In this document: one piece after another, positions 34,640 to 46,752 of the stretch | How positions within the stretch are numbered: the stretch's first letter is position 1 | Layout: every line of letters begins with the position of its first letter | Assembly (NCBI RefSeq): GCF_032062135.1 | Contig: NC_092858.1 | Coordinates: 164,502,677-164,566,676, forward strand | DNA: 64,000 bases | From: Pyxicephalus adspersus | Taxonomy: Eukaryota > Chordata > Amphibia > Anura > Pyxicephalidae | Reading direction: 5' to 3' | Notes under the pieces: model-generated | Told to the model about the DNA's origin: nothing | Databases searched by the model: none | What the model saw: the letters and a program-made list of their open reading frames with translations, nothing else | Made by a program: the position numbers and the translations under genes

Positions 34640-36040
34640 AATGTGAATGACTAAATGGTAGCTGGGATGCATCGCAATCACCCAGATATGGACTTTGAGG
34701 AGGCCCTTTTCCTCTATAAATCACTATGTGGCCACCTTTGGATTCTCCGTACCAAACATAAACCACTACATAATACACTTCCAAGGTCTTATTCAGTTTA
34801 ATTTTTCATAATTAAAAAAAAAATGGCAGGTTAAATGTATATATAATGTTATGAGTAATGAGATGGACCTGCTTTCCCATAAATCCCCATGTAGCCACCA
34901 CTGGCTCTTCTATACCTCTGGATCCTTTAGAAGTCACTTGGTCTAGCGGGAGTTCCCACAAAAAAAGACCCATGTGTAGGGTAGGACATGATAAACCCAA
35001 ACCACATCCTTTCATTTCCAATTTTTATTTAGTTCCAATTTTCATAATTAAAATATTAATATGGAGGGTAAATTTACGGCCTGAGTATTGGGATGGACCT
35101 GCATGATCCTGTAGAGTATGACATGAAACAAACCTAAACTGTAACCTTACATTTCCAAGTTATTACTTATTTAGTTTTATTTTCATATTTAACAGAAAAA
35201 CATGGTGAGATATATGTATACATAATGTTATGGCCTAAGGAATGAGATGGACCTGTTTGGTCACAAATCACATGGCTCTTCTACAACTCCTTCAGAAATC
35301 ACTTGGTCTAGGAGTTCACAATCAAAAACAAGGCCATGTGTATGGTGTGACGTGATAAACCTAAACCGTAGCCTTATATTTCCAAGTTCTTACTATTTTC
35401 ATTTTTTAGTTAAAAAAAAACTTTATATACACAGTAATGAGATGAGTCTAATATTGCCAAGTTCTTTCTATTGTCATTTTTTAGAGGCGGGGGGGGGGGG
35501 GGGGGGGTGTTATATGTATCTATAATGTTACAGTAATGAATTGAGCCTTATATTTTCAAGTACTTTTTTAGTTTTATAATTTTTCATAATAAAAAAAATA
35601 GCATGGTGGGTTATAGGTATATATAAAGTTACAGCCTGAGTAATGAGATGGACCTGCCTGCTCATAAACCACTGTGTAGCCATTGGCACTTCTATACCTC
35701 TGGGTCCTTCAGAAATCACTTGCTCTAGAAGGAGTTCCCACAAAAAAAATGTGTAGGGTAGCACATAAATCCAAACCACATCCTTACATTATTTGGTCAT
35801 AAATCACCATGTAGCCACCATTGGTTCTTCTATAAATTTGGGTTCTCCAGAAATCACTTTATCAAGGAGTTTACACAAAATAGAGGCCATGTGTAGGGTG
35901 TGCTGTGACAAACCTAAACCATAGCCTTGCATTCCCAAGTTCTTTATTCGTTTCATTTTTCATAATTATAAAAAACATGGCGGATTATATGTAAATTTAA
36001 TATTATGACCTGAGCAATGGGATGGAACTGTTTGGTCTTG
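34640..36040. repeat. Satellite of ~200-330-bp units, 5-6 diverged copies
   Basis: Recurrent blocks: AATGAGATGGACCTG, CATGTAGCCACCA, TCTTCTATACCTCTGG, TCAGAAATCACTTGGTCTAG, GGAGTTCCCACAAAA, GTGATAAACCTAAACC, TTTCCAAGTTCTTA and TTTTCATAATTA. Some copies are missing segments. A run of 19 G sits inside at 35489-35507. Open frames across it are by-products. Confidence 0.8.
35489..35507 (+). repeat. Poly(G) tract, 19 G
   Basis: Uninterrupted G run inside the satellite, able to form G-quadruplex. Confidence 0.95.
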
Positions 36041-38187
36041 TTGCTCCCGAAACTTTAGACCACCTTCAATGGTGAAATGAGTATCTTCTGGGCTTTTGGC
36101 ATCCTTTAGAGCTGAAGCTTTAATCTGTAGCTGATGCTATTTGGTGACCTTTTCCCATTGACACTCCAGGCCTTTGTTGCCTTGAAATTGGTCTCACCAG
36201 TCTTGAGTTGATGGGATTCTAGTAGTGACACGGGAGTTGTCCTCCTCTTTCAGTTGGACGGAATCATTCCCACTTGAATCTGCATACAGAGATGAAAGTA
36301 AAGCCATCAGATTAAAGATGACCACTTCGGGCCCCACCTACCAATCTCGTTTCAACACTCAACAGCCTCCTTGCCATGATTAGATCGTTCTAAAGGGGTT
36401 TTAACCACGTTTTGATCTGGTGCAATATTTAACCTTCCTTTGCTCCAACATATGTCCACTTCAACATAATAGAAACTTTCCATTCATCAAGCGGGAGATA
36501 CAAAATTCAAGTGGAAATAGAAAGTTCTGCTGACATTGTTCCCTTTAGAGGAAACCATTTTGGAAACAAAATGGATTGTCCGTGAATTTGCATTAAGATT
36601 GGAACGTTGTGTCCTTTATGTTTGGCAGAGTCTAAATTACAGTTCCTGACAAAGGGGTCTTCGTTGTATTTGAACCCTTATGTGAAACTCATCGATCGCT
36701 GGCCAGGCTTTGATCCCCCACAAGTAAAAACTGTGAACCAATACAGACCACAAGTGGGCAAATCTTTTACTAAGCAAAGTCTTCGGGATGTATAATTGTC
36801 CATCAGCTATGTAATAAAAACTTTGTGCATTACTGGAAAATTTGTTTATGGCAATTGCATATCTAAGTACAATTAGGACAGGTTTAAAACAATATTTTAA
36901 AATATTTATTGACCGCAAATCTCCAGGATAACAATGAATAGCCCCTAAATAAACATGTTAAATCACCTTCTGTATTTACTTTCCATATGGAATTTTCCCT
37001 GCTGTACTTTATTCTACCACTAGGTGTCCTTAGTCTGATGGCCAGTATTTATAACCCACATCGTTTGAGCCCAGGTTGTCCTGGGGTATCGCTTTGAAAA
37101 TTTGTAAGCAGGCAGGGCTTTATTGGCAGAAATGGACAGGCAGACAGCATTATTACCTGACTGATCGCTGTCTTGTTCTATCAAAAAAATGCATGTGCAG
37201 CTCAGTGTCCCGCAATGTCCCGGCTTTCTCTGCAGCTGCCAGGAGCGCAGGCACACAGAGTTACTTCATCCTTGCCCAGCCAATAAAGGTGGATGAAGAA
37301 ACCAGGTAGAGAAGAAGAAAGAAGATGCCGGGTGCCTGAGGGGACAGGTGAATGTACTAAAATTTTCCAATCAGTCAGATAAGATTATTTTATTCCAGAA
37401 GGGACATTGTCATTCAATTCTGCAATAAAGGACCTGTTTGGTTGCAATTTTTTCTGAAGTTTAGTTCTGCTTTAAGGGGAGAAGCAACACAATGATAAGC
37501 TCATTTCTATGTCCCTCTGATCTGCACTCCCATCAGCAATAACTGATTGGCTCATTGCTTTATTGTCTCGCCTTTCAGCCCTGATATCCAGTGATAACAA
37601 AAGACTGATACCAGATCAATATTAAATACTTACCCTGTTTGAATGTAAAAAAAAAAAATTACTGATGCATTGTGGATACCAGAGCTGCATTAATTTGTAT
37701 CTTTGTTTAGCTTTAAGTTTTATGAGATTTTCTGTGGACTTGCATTTAAAAAGTGAAAGTGATAAAATCTGTGCTGTATCTTGTAACTTAATTTTAACTT
37801 AAATTTATCGTATCAGTGCTGTCCTACAATTCCTCCCTTGGTTACAGTTGCTGCAATATACCCCTATGTAAGCATCCTGCCCCTTTTCTAAAGCCTGCAA
37901 ATATATATAGATATATATATATATAGTCAAAGAGGCGGATAGCAGCATCTGGTGATTTTGTGTTGCATGCAAATAGAATTCAGCCCAAGGATCCAAAATA
38001 TTCTAAAGAAAGTCCAGGATGTGCAAATGCCAAAAGTTTATTTTACAAAAAGTTTCGGGACAAGCCCTTTGTCAAGCCTCAAGACATCTTTAACAAAAGT
38101 AAAAAGAACAAAAGCATCCCTTATCTACAAATTCAAAACACCTGAAATGACATAGGTCAGTATACTTTTAGGTGCTGCAAATTCTAG

Positions 38188-38222
<35 letters not shown>

Positions 38223-38999
38223 CAGTATATACCCAGCATTCATAATATCATTAACTGCTGTTATTGTAAACTTTGTTCTTCATTGGCACTGTTGATCCTC
38301 TACAGCCACATTGCAGTCCCTTTTTTGTCTATATGAATTCCAACAATAGCTGTCCATGATTTCTCAGTTTGTGTTTGATGATGACTGTGCATAATGCCAA
38401 AGATAAAACTGCTTGAAGTCTCCCATGGGTGGGTTTGTATGGGGATGACAATTCAGGAGAACAGCTGACAACCATAAACAGAACGTTGTCACCCTTTAAC
38501 AGAGGTGCCTAAGCAAGACACCTCATGGCAGGATCACCTGGTATTATTTCAATGAAATCTGCAGATTTAAAATATTCAAAGTGACATCAACATATTGGAG
38601 TTTTAGTAATGGGGTTCATGTTTCTGGACAGTGCACAATCCTTGCAGCCTGATCATCTATACAAATATATATATAAATCAGGTCATTTGATTTTATTTTA
38701 GAAACAACTTAATATATCAGTAACTTGCATATAAAGTTTACTTTCCTTAAAAAAGTACAAACGCCCTGGCTTTAGTCCTCCTGTTCCTGTTGACCTGTAG
38801 CAGTACATGTTCCATTGGTACAGTTCTCATGAATAAATCAAGCTTGCTCTGTTTAAGCAGAAAGCAATTTTGAGATAAATACAATGAAAAAAAATAAAAT
38901 AAAATAAAACTGCTTGACCAGAAAATTATTAGTCCAGCAAACTTTCTCCCATTGTGGCCCTGACCGAACCCTGCCAGCTATATGTAAATGTACGTGGTG
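36041..38999. other. Unique sequence with a dispersed repeat (about 37290-37475) and AT microsatellites
   Basis: The ~37.3-kb stretch (GAAGAAAGAAGATG, CCAGAAGGGACATTG, GTTTAGTTCTGCTTTAA) is an inverted relative of the 7-kb family. (AT)n tracts lie at 37903-37925 and 38190-38222. At 38057 GTTTCGGGACAAGCCC resembles the motif of other fold-back repeats. No gene supported. Confidence 0.5.
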
Positions 39000-39630
39000 G
39001 TCTAAGAGCGTGTGTACACTTTGATGTTACCATCTGAATCTAATTCTGCTTTTGTCAGTAAATCAGCCCATTACTTCTAATCTCACTTAATAGTAAGAAA
39101 CTGTCTTTTGTTGCTTTCTATCCACAACATATTCTGTCCGGAGCATATACAGCTTGGCATTCACACGTAACTATTAATCCCCAATGCCTGGTAATTGCTT
39201 CATCTTCAGGGTCTGTGTGTGCCATTCATAAGAGCCGTGATTGCTGTCATTCTCTCCCTATACATTAATGCTCCGCTCTAGCCGGCCTTCTTTGGCTCGG
39301 TCAACCCTATCAAGTTGTCCGCATTTTCTGGCCATGTGGACGTATTGTAAGGTGTTCAATTAGATTCTTAGCTGACCCCCTAAACACCAAAAAATCTATT
39401 AGCCTTGGGAGATTCAGTGATTAAGAAGCCTGATTTAAACACTCAAAAAAAAGCGTCCATGAGAAGCCAGGCTAAGTGAGATTGGAGATTTGGCCTCAAG
39501 TGACAAGCGTGAGGTCCTCTGCCCGTCGGCTTCCAATCTGCAGTCTAATGAGGGAGTGCAATGGTTTGAATGATATTTGCTGATTTATTTTTTGAAGACT
39601 CAGACATATTTTGTAGCTGAAACAGACATT
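39000..39630. promoter_or_regulatory. Strong candidate conserved noncoding element
   Basis: This is the longest block in the downstream desert with the texture of an ancient enhancer: unique, balanced, dense in homeodomain and other short cores (AACTATTAATCC, GGTAATTGCTTC, GTTCAATTAGATTC, TCTAATGAGG, TTTGAATGATATTTGC, GTCATTCTC), with no open frame and no repeat. It ends where a MITE begins at 39761. Confidence 0.45.
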
Positions 39631-39760
39631 AATTTGCTTTAGAAATAAATCTTAGAAAGGGGAAACTTATTTGTAAACACCTTCCTCCGGAAAACACAAC
39701 TGCTTGAATTCAACACAACGTTGATTTGAAATTGGCCACAACAGCATTTTATGAAATAAT

Positions 39761-40231
39761 GGACGTGATTTATTAAATTTCTCCAAGACTGGAGAAGATA
39801 GACTATCATGGGAGAACTTGGGTGTTTCACCAAACCTGAAATGGATTTCTTAAAGCCATTTGCTACTTTTTGGCAAATATTATCAATCTTGGACCATATT
39901 AAGGTTATAATCCAGAGGCTTCCTCTAGAGGCTGCTAAGAGTTCTGCTTGGAGCAATTTGGGACTCTCCGGTCAGTTACCACAAATAACACTAATATTTT
40001 TGTAAGGGTGACATTTTTCCCATTGGCCAGCAATGTAAGAGGAATATTTCATAGTGACCACCACACTAATATACTGAAAGTTGTGGATATAGTAATTAAA
40101 GAAGGGGTTCTCTGAAGATCTGAAACTTTTTCTTAAGGGGTTCCAATATGTTAAAACGGTTGAGACACACTGACCTAGGATCACCCATGATAGTTTATCT
40201 TCTCTGCTCTTGGAAAACTTTGATCAATCAA
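39761..40231. mobile_element. Palindromic MITE copy d, split by a hAT insertion
   Basis: Left half GGACGTGATTTATTAAATTT to CTTGGACCATATTA, right half GGATCACCCATGATAG to GAAAACTTTGATCAATCAA. The expected centre is replaced by hAT copy D. Confidence 0.78.
39905..40172 (+). mobile_element. hAT-like element, copy D, nested in MITE copy d
   Basis: Contains TTCCTCTAGAGGCTGCTAAG, GTAAGGGTGACATTTTTCCC, CACTAATATACTGAAAG and the right terminus GGTTGAGACACACTG. Its position inside MITE copy d shows it inserted later. Confidence 0.78.
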
Positions 40232-42069
40232 ATAATCAATAAATAACATAAACCAATGATGAACCAACAACTAGTGTTGACCAGAAAGGATCTTTGGGTA
40301 TCCACTGACTGTAAACTATCCTGACTTCCTCCAAGCCCCAAGTAGAACCAACCACAACCTGCCAAAAGGGAGCCACCTGACGAGCCCGGATTTGCTGGTA
40401 TTCCCAAGTCTTCTAGAGATCCCCCCACCTCAAACCACCAAGATGCCTTGACCAGAAGATACACATACCAAATACTAAGACCTATGGTTATAAGAGTAAG
40501 ACAACTTCACCCTCCAGACGACCTTTCTAAACTTTTTCACGTTTTCCCCGTTCCAACCACTTGCAGTTCCTCTTATCCAGCCACGAACTGGGTAAGAACT
40601 TTCTCTTCTTATCACTACCTTCCACTGCCTAAACTTTTTGTGCCAATCCCTCTCTTAGCTCTTCCTTCCAATCCCTTCTCCAGGGCTAGCTATCTTTACT
40701 GGGCCAGCTTGGTTCAAGATGATAAGTAGGTGGCATAGGAAATGATTGCATGGCATAAAGCATGTGGGGGTTGTGTATATTAAATGTTAGAAGGCGTCAT
40801 AAAATAGGGAGATTTGGAGAAAATACACTTTTTGAAGGACTGTGATTAATATTTTGTAAGTTTTTTTGTGGACTTTGATGAGCTAAGTCAGTCCTGTGTT
40901 TGTGTCTCTGGGGTAATCCAGGCAGAGAGGTTTCCTGGCCAAAATTTTGTCCACTTACTTTGATGTTCCTTCTCACCTCAACATCTACTAAACCCCAATG
41001 TTAATTCATTGTTGGTTGGGGTGATGGAAGGGCTTAAAATGGACCTTTGGATCTTCACTTTTGACACTTATGATATTCCAAAAAATAGATTAGTTGATGC
41101 TGGAAAATGCTTGTGCGTAAATTTTGTGTTAAATCCTTAGACTGCTGACTGATAATCAGGGTTGGACATAGGGAGATGCAAAGTGTGCTGCTGTACGGCA
41201 GCTCTGGACCCTTTTCAGTCAACAAGGACCCCCACGAGCAGGGAGGGGGCAAGTTAGTTCTGCACTGGGGCCCACTGCTAACTATGTCCGCCACTGCTGA
41301 CAAATTCTACCCCCAGTGGTCTAATGACGATGCTGATACCTCTGGGGGCCCCTTCAAAAAAGTTTGGTAATAGTATGAGTAAGAGTACGGTAAGAACTCC
41401 TAGTAATTGTTCTTTGCATCCCTACCAGGGAACTTGACACCATTTTAATCTAAAACGGTGCTGAATCCAATATATATGTTATAGATACAGGAGAAACAAT
41501 GAAACCTGTGTTAGTGTCTAATCAGGGATTTCCTATCACTTTGGAGGGATTTCCTCTCCCTTCCTGTTGTGTCAGGGGAACAGGAAGTGGAGGGAAATCT
41601 CCTCAACAGGATGCAAAAAGCAAAATAAATAACAGAACAAAATGCTATACCCAGAAGAGGGTTAAATCCCCGAAATACAAGTACATATTATAAAACCCTG
41701 TTCTATCATGGCAAGATCACAGATAAAGGGTTAATCTGCCAGCTTCTGAAGACTTTTTTGCCATTGTGACAAATTCCAATAGGTCTCCAGTCAACAGGCA
41801 ATTGTTTACAAGTCTCCATTGTGTCACATTCTATTGTGTGTCATCTTTATGACTTGGTAAAACTTGTCTGCAGTGAATGCTCATCAATGGATCCATTATC
41901 AATGAGCAGCCACTTATTGTATGCAAGAGAAAGGAACCAGGTGTGGATACTCGTAACTCAGAGGACTCCAAATAATCCATTCCCTAGGAAAAAAGAAAAC
42001 AAAACTCAAGTCAAATTTCCTAATATTTTGCCTTTTTTGTGTCAATGATATTTTTTAAATCACAGCTTT
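40232..42069. other. Unique noncoding sequence
   Basis: No supported exon. Open frames at 40228-40464, 40448-40729 and 41055-41303 lack domain features. Confidence 0.5.
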
Positions 42070-42310
42070 TGGTTATCATTATTTATTTTAGACCCATTGA
42101 TGTCATCATAGATTCTTCTGTATGCATGGCAGGCGGATCGTGGCTGGAGGAAGGAGCTGGCAGAGTGCTGTATAAAGATTCCTGATTAGCGCACACTGTG
42201 ACAGCCCTCATCTCTCAGCCATGACACAAGCAAAGGGCTGGATCTTGGGAGGAATTATGCAGACATTAATATACTTTAATAGGTTGCTGTAATCTTTATA
42301 CACACACATG
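42070..42310. promoter_or_regulatory. Candidate conserved noncoding element
   Basis: Unique block with TTGATGTCATCATAG, GATTAGCGCACACTGTGAC, TCAGCCATGACACAAGC and GACATTAATATAC; balanced composition, no open frame. About 4.5 kb beyond the OLIG1 stop. Confidence 0.3.
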
Positions 42311-42359
42311 TAAGATATTTGTTGCTGGAAACTTTCCTGATCATTTCCAGTGACAGCTG

Positions 42360-42592
42360 AATGAACGAGTGCTGTACAATCACCATCGCCCTATTCTATG
42401 GAGAGGGGAGGACAAGCAAGGGTCCCCACTGTGCTCTTCTCCATTAAAATGTACAGCTGTCATTTCTGAATGGTCGTTTATTGATCCACCCACACGGATC
42501 AATGAACGATGTTGGGGGACCAGTGTACACATGTCAGAGATAAACGGTGGGGCTCGCAAAACAGAATAATTTGATGTGTGTACATTAGAGAT
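42360..42592. mobile_element. MITE of the 'gtgtgtac' family, copy 2
   Basis: GAACGAGTGCTGTACAATC, TATGGAGAGGGGAGGACAAG, CCATTAAAATGTACAGC, CCAGTGTACACATGTCAGAG. Shares AATGAACGA and the GGAGAGG block with the 54.2-kb copy. Confidence 0.55.
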
Positions 42593-43164
42593 GTGGATGA
42601 GAAACATCTGGATTGAAAGAACCCAAATCCAATGAATTAAAAGTCTGGGCCAAGAATAGTCAAGCTAATAAGGAACCGGCTAGATGATGATGGATGTCCT
42701 CCAGCCAGGAAATAAGTTAGAGTCTTATGATTGTATGCAGCTTCTAATGTTCACTATGTGCAGCTCACAGTGTGCAGTGAAATCTGAGTAATCCATTTCA
42801 GTACTGGAGAAACATCTGTACAACTGTACAAAGTGTAAGGGAAGGCTGGAGTCCAGAATTAAGAAACAATAATAAGAAAAAGCATACCGACAATCAAAAC
42901 TTTGCAAATGTTTTGAGTCTGTCCATGTGGCCATGACTTGGTTTTGAGCATCCATGGTCGGTCACCTGTGAACATCAGTTGCTTGTGTGGATTATCTGAA
43001 ACTGAGCACATTTTAAAATCAATAGTAAAATGGTTTGCTGCTCCTCGTTCATGTATCCGTGTGCCTTTCCACTACACACCTGTTGGTTTTGGATCATGCA
43101 CCCCTGCTGCTTGTTGTCACCAACGAGCAATGGCCCCTCCATAGGCCCAGATTTTACCCATCAT
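42593..43164. other. Unique noncoding sequence
   Basis: No gene or named repeat. Confidence 0.5.
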
Positions 43165-43320
43165 CAGAAGGGGTTAAGCCCCGCACAGGGATTATATCAT
43201 GCTTTGCCTTTGTGCAATGACCTCACCGCTCACATCCCAGATCTGAAGACCTCATCACCAGCTGTGTGACCGGACAGAGACGGCTTTCACAGCTGTGTGT
43301 TGTGTCTGAGCTGAATTCTT
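43165..43320. promoter_or_regulatory. Candidate conserved noncoding element
   Basis: Balanced unique sequence with two CAGCTGTGTG E-box-type sites (43261 and about 43292), TGACCTCACCGCTCACATCC and ATCATGCTTTGCC. Short block, texture evidence only. Confidence 0.25.
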
Positions 43321-43553
43321 CCAAAAAATCCTGAAAAATGTGACCGAGTATAACATTTTTTTATTTGCCCTCTTCTGATCTGTCAAACATACCATTGCAA
43401 GATGTTTTTATACATTTGTTGATACTTCCAAAAATCCAGAAAGTTCTTGTGCTGACTACATTATCTCTAGGAGTGTCACCCTACATGAACTACAGAAGCC
43501 CTCCCCCTCCCTGTGTTATGAAAATACCATGGAGGACACTTCTTGCTCTAGAT

Positions 43554-43875
43554 CAGTGTTGCTCACCCAGGGTTCCTCCTGAGTTTCCTGGGGGTTCCGT
43601 GAGCAATAAGCAGTTTGTGCCTCTCAGGTCAGTTTAAGTGACACCAATGATCTTTTTGGCTATATGTAAGGGTGGCATTCTTCCCAATGGCCAACAATGT
43701 AAGAAGCATTTTTCCTATAGGGTTTCCCTAAGACTTAAAAAATATTGTAGGGCTCCCCCATGTTAAAAACCACACCCACCACACTAATATACTGTGACTT
43801 TTGGATATAGTAATTATAAAGTGGTCCCCTGAAGACCTGAAATTTTTTAAAGGTGTCCCCCCATTAGAAACATTT
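43554..43875 (+). mobile_element. hAT-like element, copy E, with a duplicated 3' portion
   Basis: Starts CAGTGTTGCTCACCCAGGG and reaches a 3' part (GGGCTCCCCCATGTTAAAAA) near 43768. It then continues with CCACCACACTAATATACTGT and a second 3' part ending CCCCCCATTAGAAAC. So it carries two versions of the right portion, from rearrangement or insertion of a second copy. Confidence 0.7.
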
Positions 43876-43973
43876 TTCTATCATATACATGTGTGTTACA
43901 AGATAAAAAGCCTGATGGGTGCAGTACCAGCCACTTCCAATAGAAGGCACTATAGAGCCTTATCCCTATAGCC

Positions 43974-44175
43974 CAGCCTTTCTCTTTTTAACATGGGGAA
44001 CCCCTGCTATAATGGGAAGCATGCCTCTTACATTGCTGACCAGTGGGAAGAATGTCACCCCTACAGACAGCCAAAATGTTGTCATTGTTGTCACTTAAAC
44101 TGACCTGAAAGGCAAATGATCATTGCTCAATGAACCCCTAGCAAACTCTGGAGTAACCCTAGTTGATAAACACTG
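43974..44175 (-). mobile_element. hAT-like element, copy F, minus strand
   Basis: On the minus strand it begins CAGTGTTTATCAACTAGGG, with GTGACAACAATGACAAC and TCCCATTATAGCAGGGG, and ends CCCATGTTAAAAAGAG. The segment containing CTAATATACTGT is deleted. It faces copy E from about 100 bp away. Confidence 0.72.
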
Positions 44176-44720
44176 ATTTATCATGTGAACATAGCCTAAG
44201 ATGGGAATTCTATTCACATATTACATATTATTCTATATTACAAAGAAGCGTTCAGAGAAATGTTCCTCGTATAAATAATTAATAATTATTAAATTCATTA
44301 CTGCAAAATACCTAATATTATATTAAAACATTTCGGTAAATCACAGCCATGTGCTGTTTTATACCCATTATATCTTATAAAAGAACAAAATAATTGTAAT
44401 CTATAAGTCAAAATGTCTTATATGTATTTAATATGTAGGAAAAATCAATATCTCTGTTTTGATACATTTATGTGGTCTACAAATGTCTTATGGTATAAAG
44501 ATGCTGATATGGGATTGGATTGGGAATAAGACGGTGAATTTAGTAAATGTTACATAATAGTAAATGATAGGCAATCACTAAAGTTATTTGATGGTAGGAA
44601 TCTCCTTTAAATGTTACTGGCAGCTTTTTGATAACTGCTACAAACAACAAGACCATCCTTTTATGAGTTATGTGTACAAAGCATTTGATCAATATGGATT
44701 TGGTCTGCCATATTAAAATA
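44176..44720. other. AT-rich unique sequence
   Basis: No gene or named repeat visible. Confidence 0.5.
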
Positions 44721-44722
44721 TA

Positions 44723-45184
44723 TACAGGTAGTCCCAGGGTTACATACGAGGTAAGGACTGTAGGTTTGTTCTTAAGTCGAATTTGTATGTAAGTTGGAAC
44801 AGGTACATTATTTTAATAAATGCAATTAGGACAGATGTTTGTCTCAACATATTATTAGAAAGTGTGGTGTCAGTTACTCTATAAAATAAAGCAAAAAAAA
44901 CTTTATGGAGCCTAGACATTTTGAAGAAAGCTGTGCTTTGACATGCAAAAAGCTGCAGAGTTTGTCTTGGTCATTAAAGAGTTACAAGATTTACAGATCA
45001 GCTCAGCTCTTAGGATCACTCACAACCTCAGCTGTGTTTAGCAAAAGATTTCTTCTGCAAGTCATGCAAACTGCCCCCTACCCCCCAATAAGCCTCCATC
45101 CTGCACACGAGCGAGCAGGGAAGCCCCGTTCGTATCTAGGAGTTGTCCATATGTTGCATGTCCTTAACTCGGGGACTACCTGTA
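44723..45184. mobile_element. DNA transposon fragment/MITE with 'tacaggtagtccc' termini and TA target
   Basis: Left TATACAGGTAGTCCCAGGG and right CGGGGACTACCTGTATA are inverted and flanked by TA on both sides, fitting a Tc1/mariner-like TA target. Adjacent blocks also pair (GGGTTACATACGA with TTGCATGTCCTTAACTC). A 138-codon frame across the interior (44905-45321) runs past the end of the element and has no transposase motif. Confidence 0.7.
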
Positions 45185-45841
45185 TATCATTTTATTTTAG
45201 ATGTAAGATAAATGTAAATCCCATTTGTGATTCTTTTCATTTCTGGACCTGTAGACAAGTAGAAAGTGATAGCAATTCTCTGCAAGGTAATAGACTTCTA
45301 TTCCTAAATATTTCTCAGTGAATCAAGTGTTACCATCGGAAGATTTGCTCTATTCCTGTTCTGGGGACATGTCCAAATTTTAGATATTCTTTAACTAGTG
45401 TCAGTGATCACCAGGACAAGACAAGTTGATGAACTTTCCCAGAATGGATGCAGAGAAAGTCATAAAAACCTGACAAAGATCCCAACCCCTCAGCACTCTT
45501 AAAAAAAGTTTTAGTTTAAGATACACTTCGATACCGATATTATTATTTTCTCATTGAGCCGTCATTTTAAAGGGAAAAATGTCCGAAGCATACAGAAGTT
45601 GCCATTACTGACTTCATTCTGAAATTGCTTATTACTGCTGTATGTGACCTATAGACCTGGAACAAGAATGCAAAATCAAGAAAGTGTGCATAAGCCTCAC
45701 TGCCTCAATATTAAATACCAGGAGCCAGGGGAATCACATTTTCAGATGGAGAGACATTAATGGTAGCCTATATTTTGCTTTAACACAGATGCATTTTATA
45801 ATAAAACTCTTGTAAAATTCTGCATTTTAAACCCAAAATAT
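45185..45841. other. Unique sequence between a transposon and the OLIG1 3' UTR
   Basis: No exon or repeat seen. Confidence 0.5.
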
Positions 45842-46752
45842 TTTATTCTTTACATTCCATATAGAAGAAATAGAATAGGAAGAGATTTTTGCAAACAATT
45901 TTTTTATTACAAATCCTAAAATGTATCATTGTGTTTCATATAACATCTGTCAACAGAGTCAATTCAAAGCTACACAGGAATGAAGAATAAGAATGAAACA
46001 TTGCAATGGGCAGCAAATATCATTACATGGTTAGGTTATGGCTGTCTGCTACTAGTTAACCATTAAAATAAAAGAAGGATTGTCTTTTGGGGATGATGCT
46101 AACTCTTTTAAATCTGGATCGCTGGCCATGGTGCTGGACACAAGGCATGTTTGGTTTTCTTTCAGTTCTTGTGGTCAATATAGTCATTTCAGTGTAACAG
46201 AACATTAACTAACTTTTGTGCTGAATATGTAGTGTCCATCAAATAAGTCACTCTGGAAAAAAGTCATATTTGTAAAAAATATCTGCAGTGTCTAAACATA
46301 GAATGGAATCAAAACTGCAGAGCCTTCCAAAACAAGTGTTTGAAGTTTAAATTGAAGGATCCAGAATAAATGCAGAATGTTCAGCAATGACAGCAGAAGA
46401 CTTTCAGCACCATCACAAGCTGCTGATTGCAATTTCAAGTGACTGATAATATTAATATTATATCAGCCATGCTGGGTTGCTATACACAAGAGAATATCTT
46501 GAAATAGTTCTGACAACATATCTGAGGACTGTCTGTTATTATAGTGCCTGCTGCATTTGTTAAATCTCTAAGAACTTTCCTTTTGGATATAATATTGCTG
46601 TTGCAGACCCCACCATTGCTTTTATGCCCTTTACACCTATTCTGTATTTATTGCAGGCAGTGATGTTGTTTTGGTTGCAGAGTTTTTCGGTAGCATTGCT
46701 CTGTTTATTTTTTTCAAAGTCTATCCATAGTATTTCAAATGTCTCTTTTTGC
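45842..46752 (-). other. Probable OLIG1 3' UTR with candidate poly(A) signals
   Basis: This AT-rich unique sequence follows the OLIG1 stop codon. AATAAA hexamers on the minus strand occur at 46709-46704, 46652-46647, 45908-45903 and 45847-45842. The first two are close to the stop; the last two would give a 3' UTR of about 0.85-0.9 kb, plausible for an OLIG gene. No recognised repeat falls inside it. Which signal is used cannot be told from sequence. Confidence 0.35.

Noticed and set aside
44905..45321. 138-codon frame
   Set aside because: It starts inside a TA-flanked transposon fragment and runs out of it, with no transposase catalytic motif.
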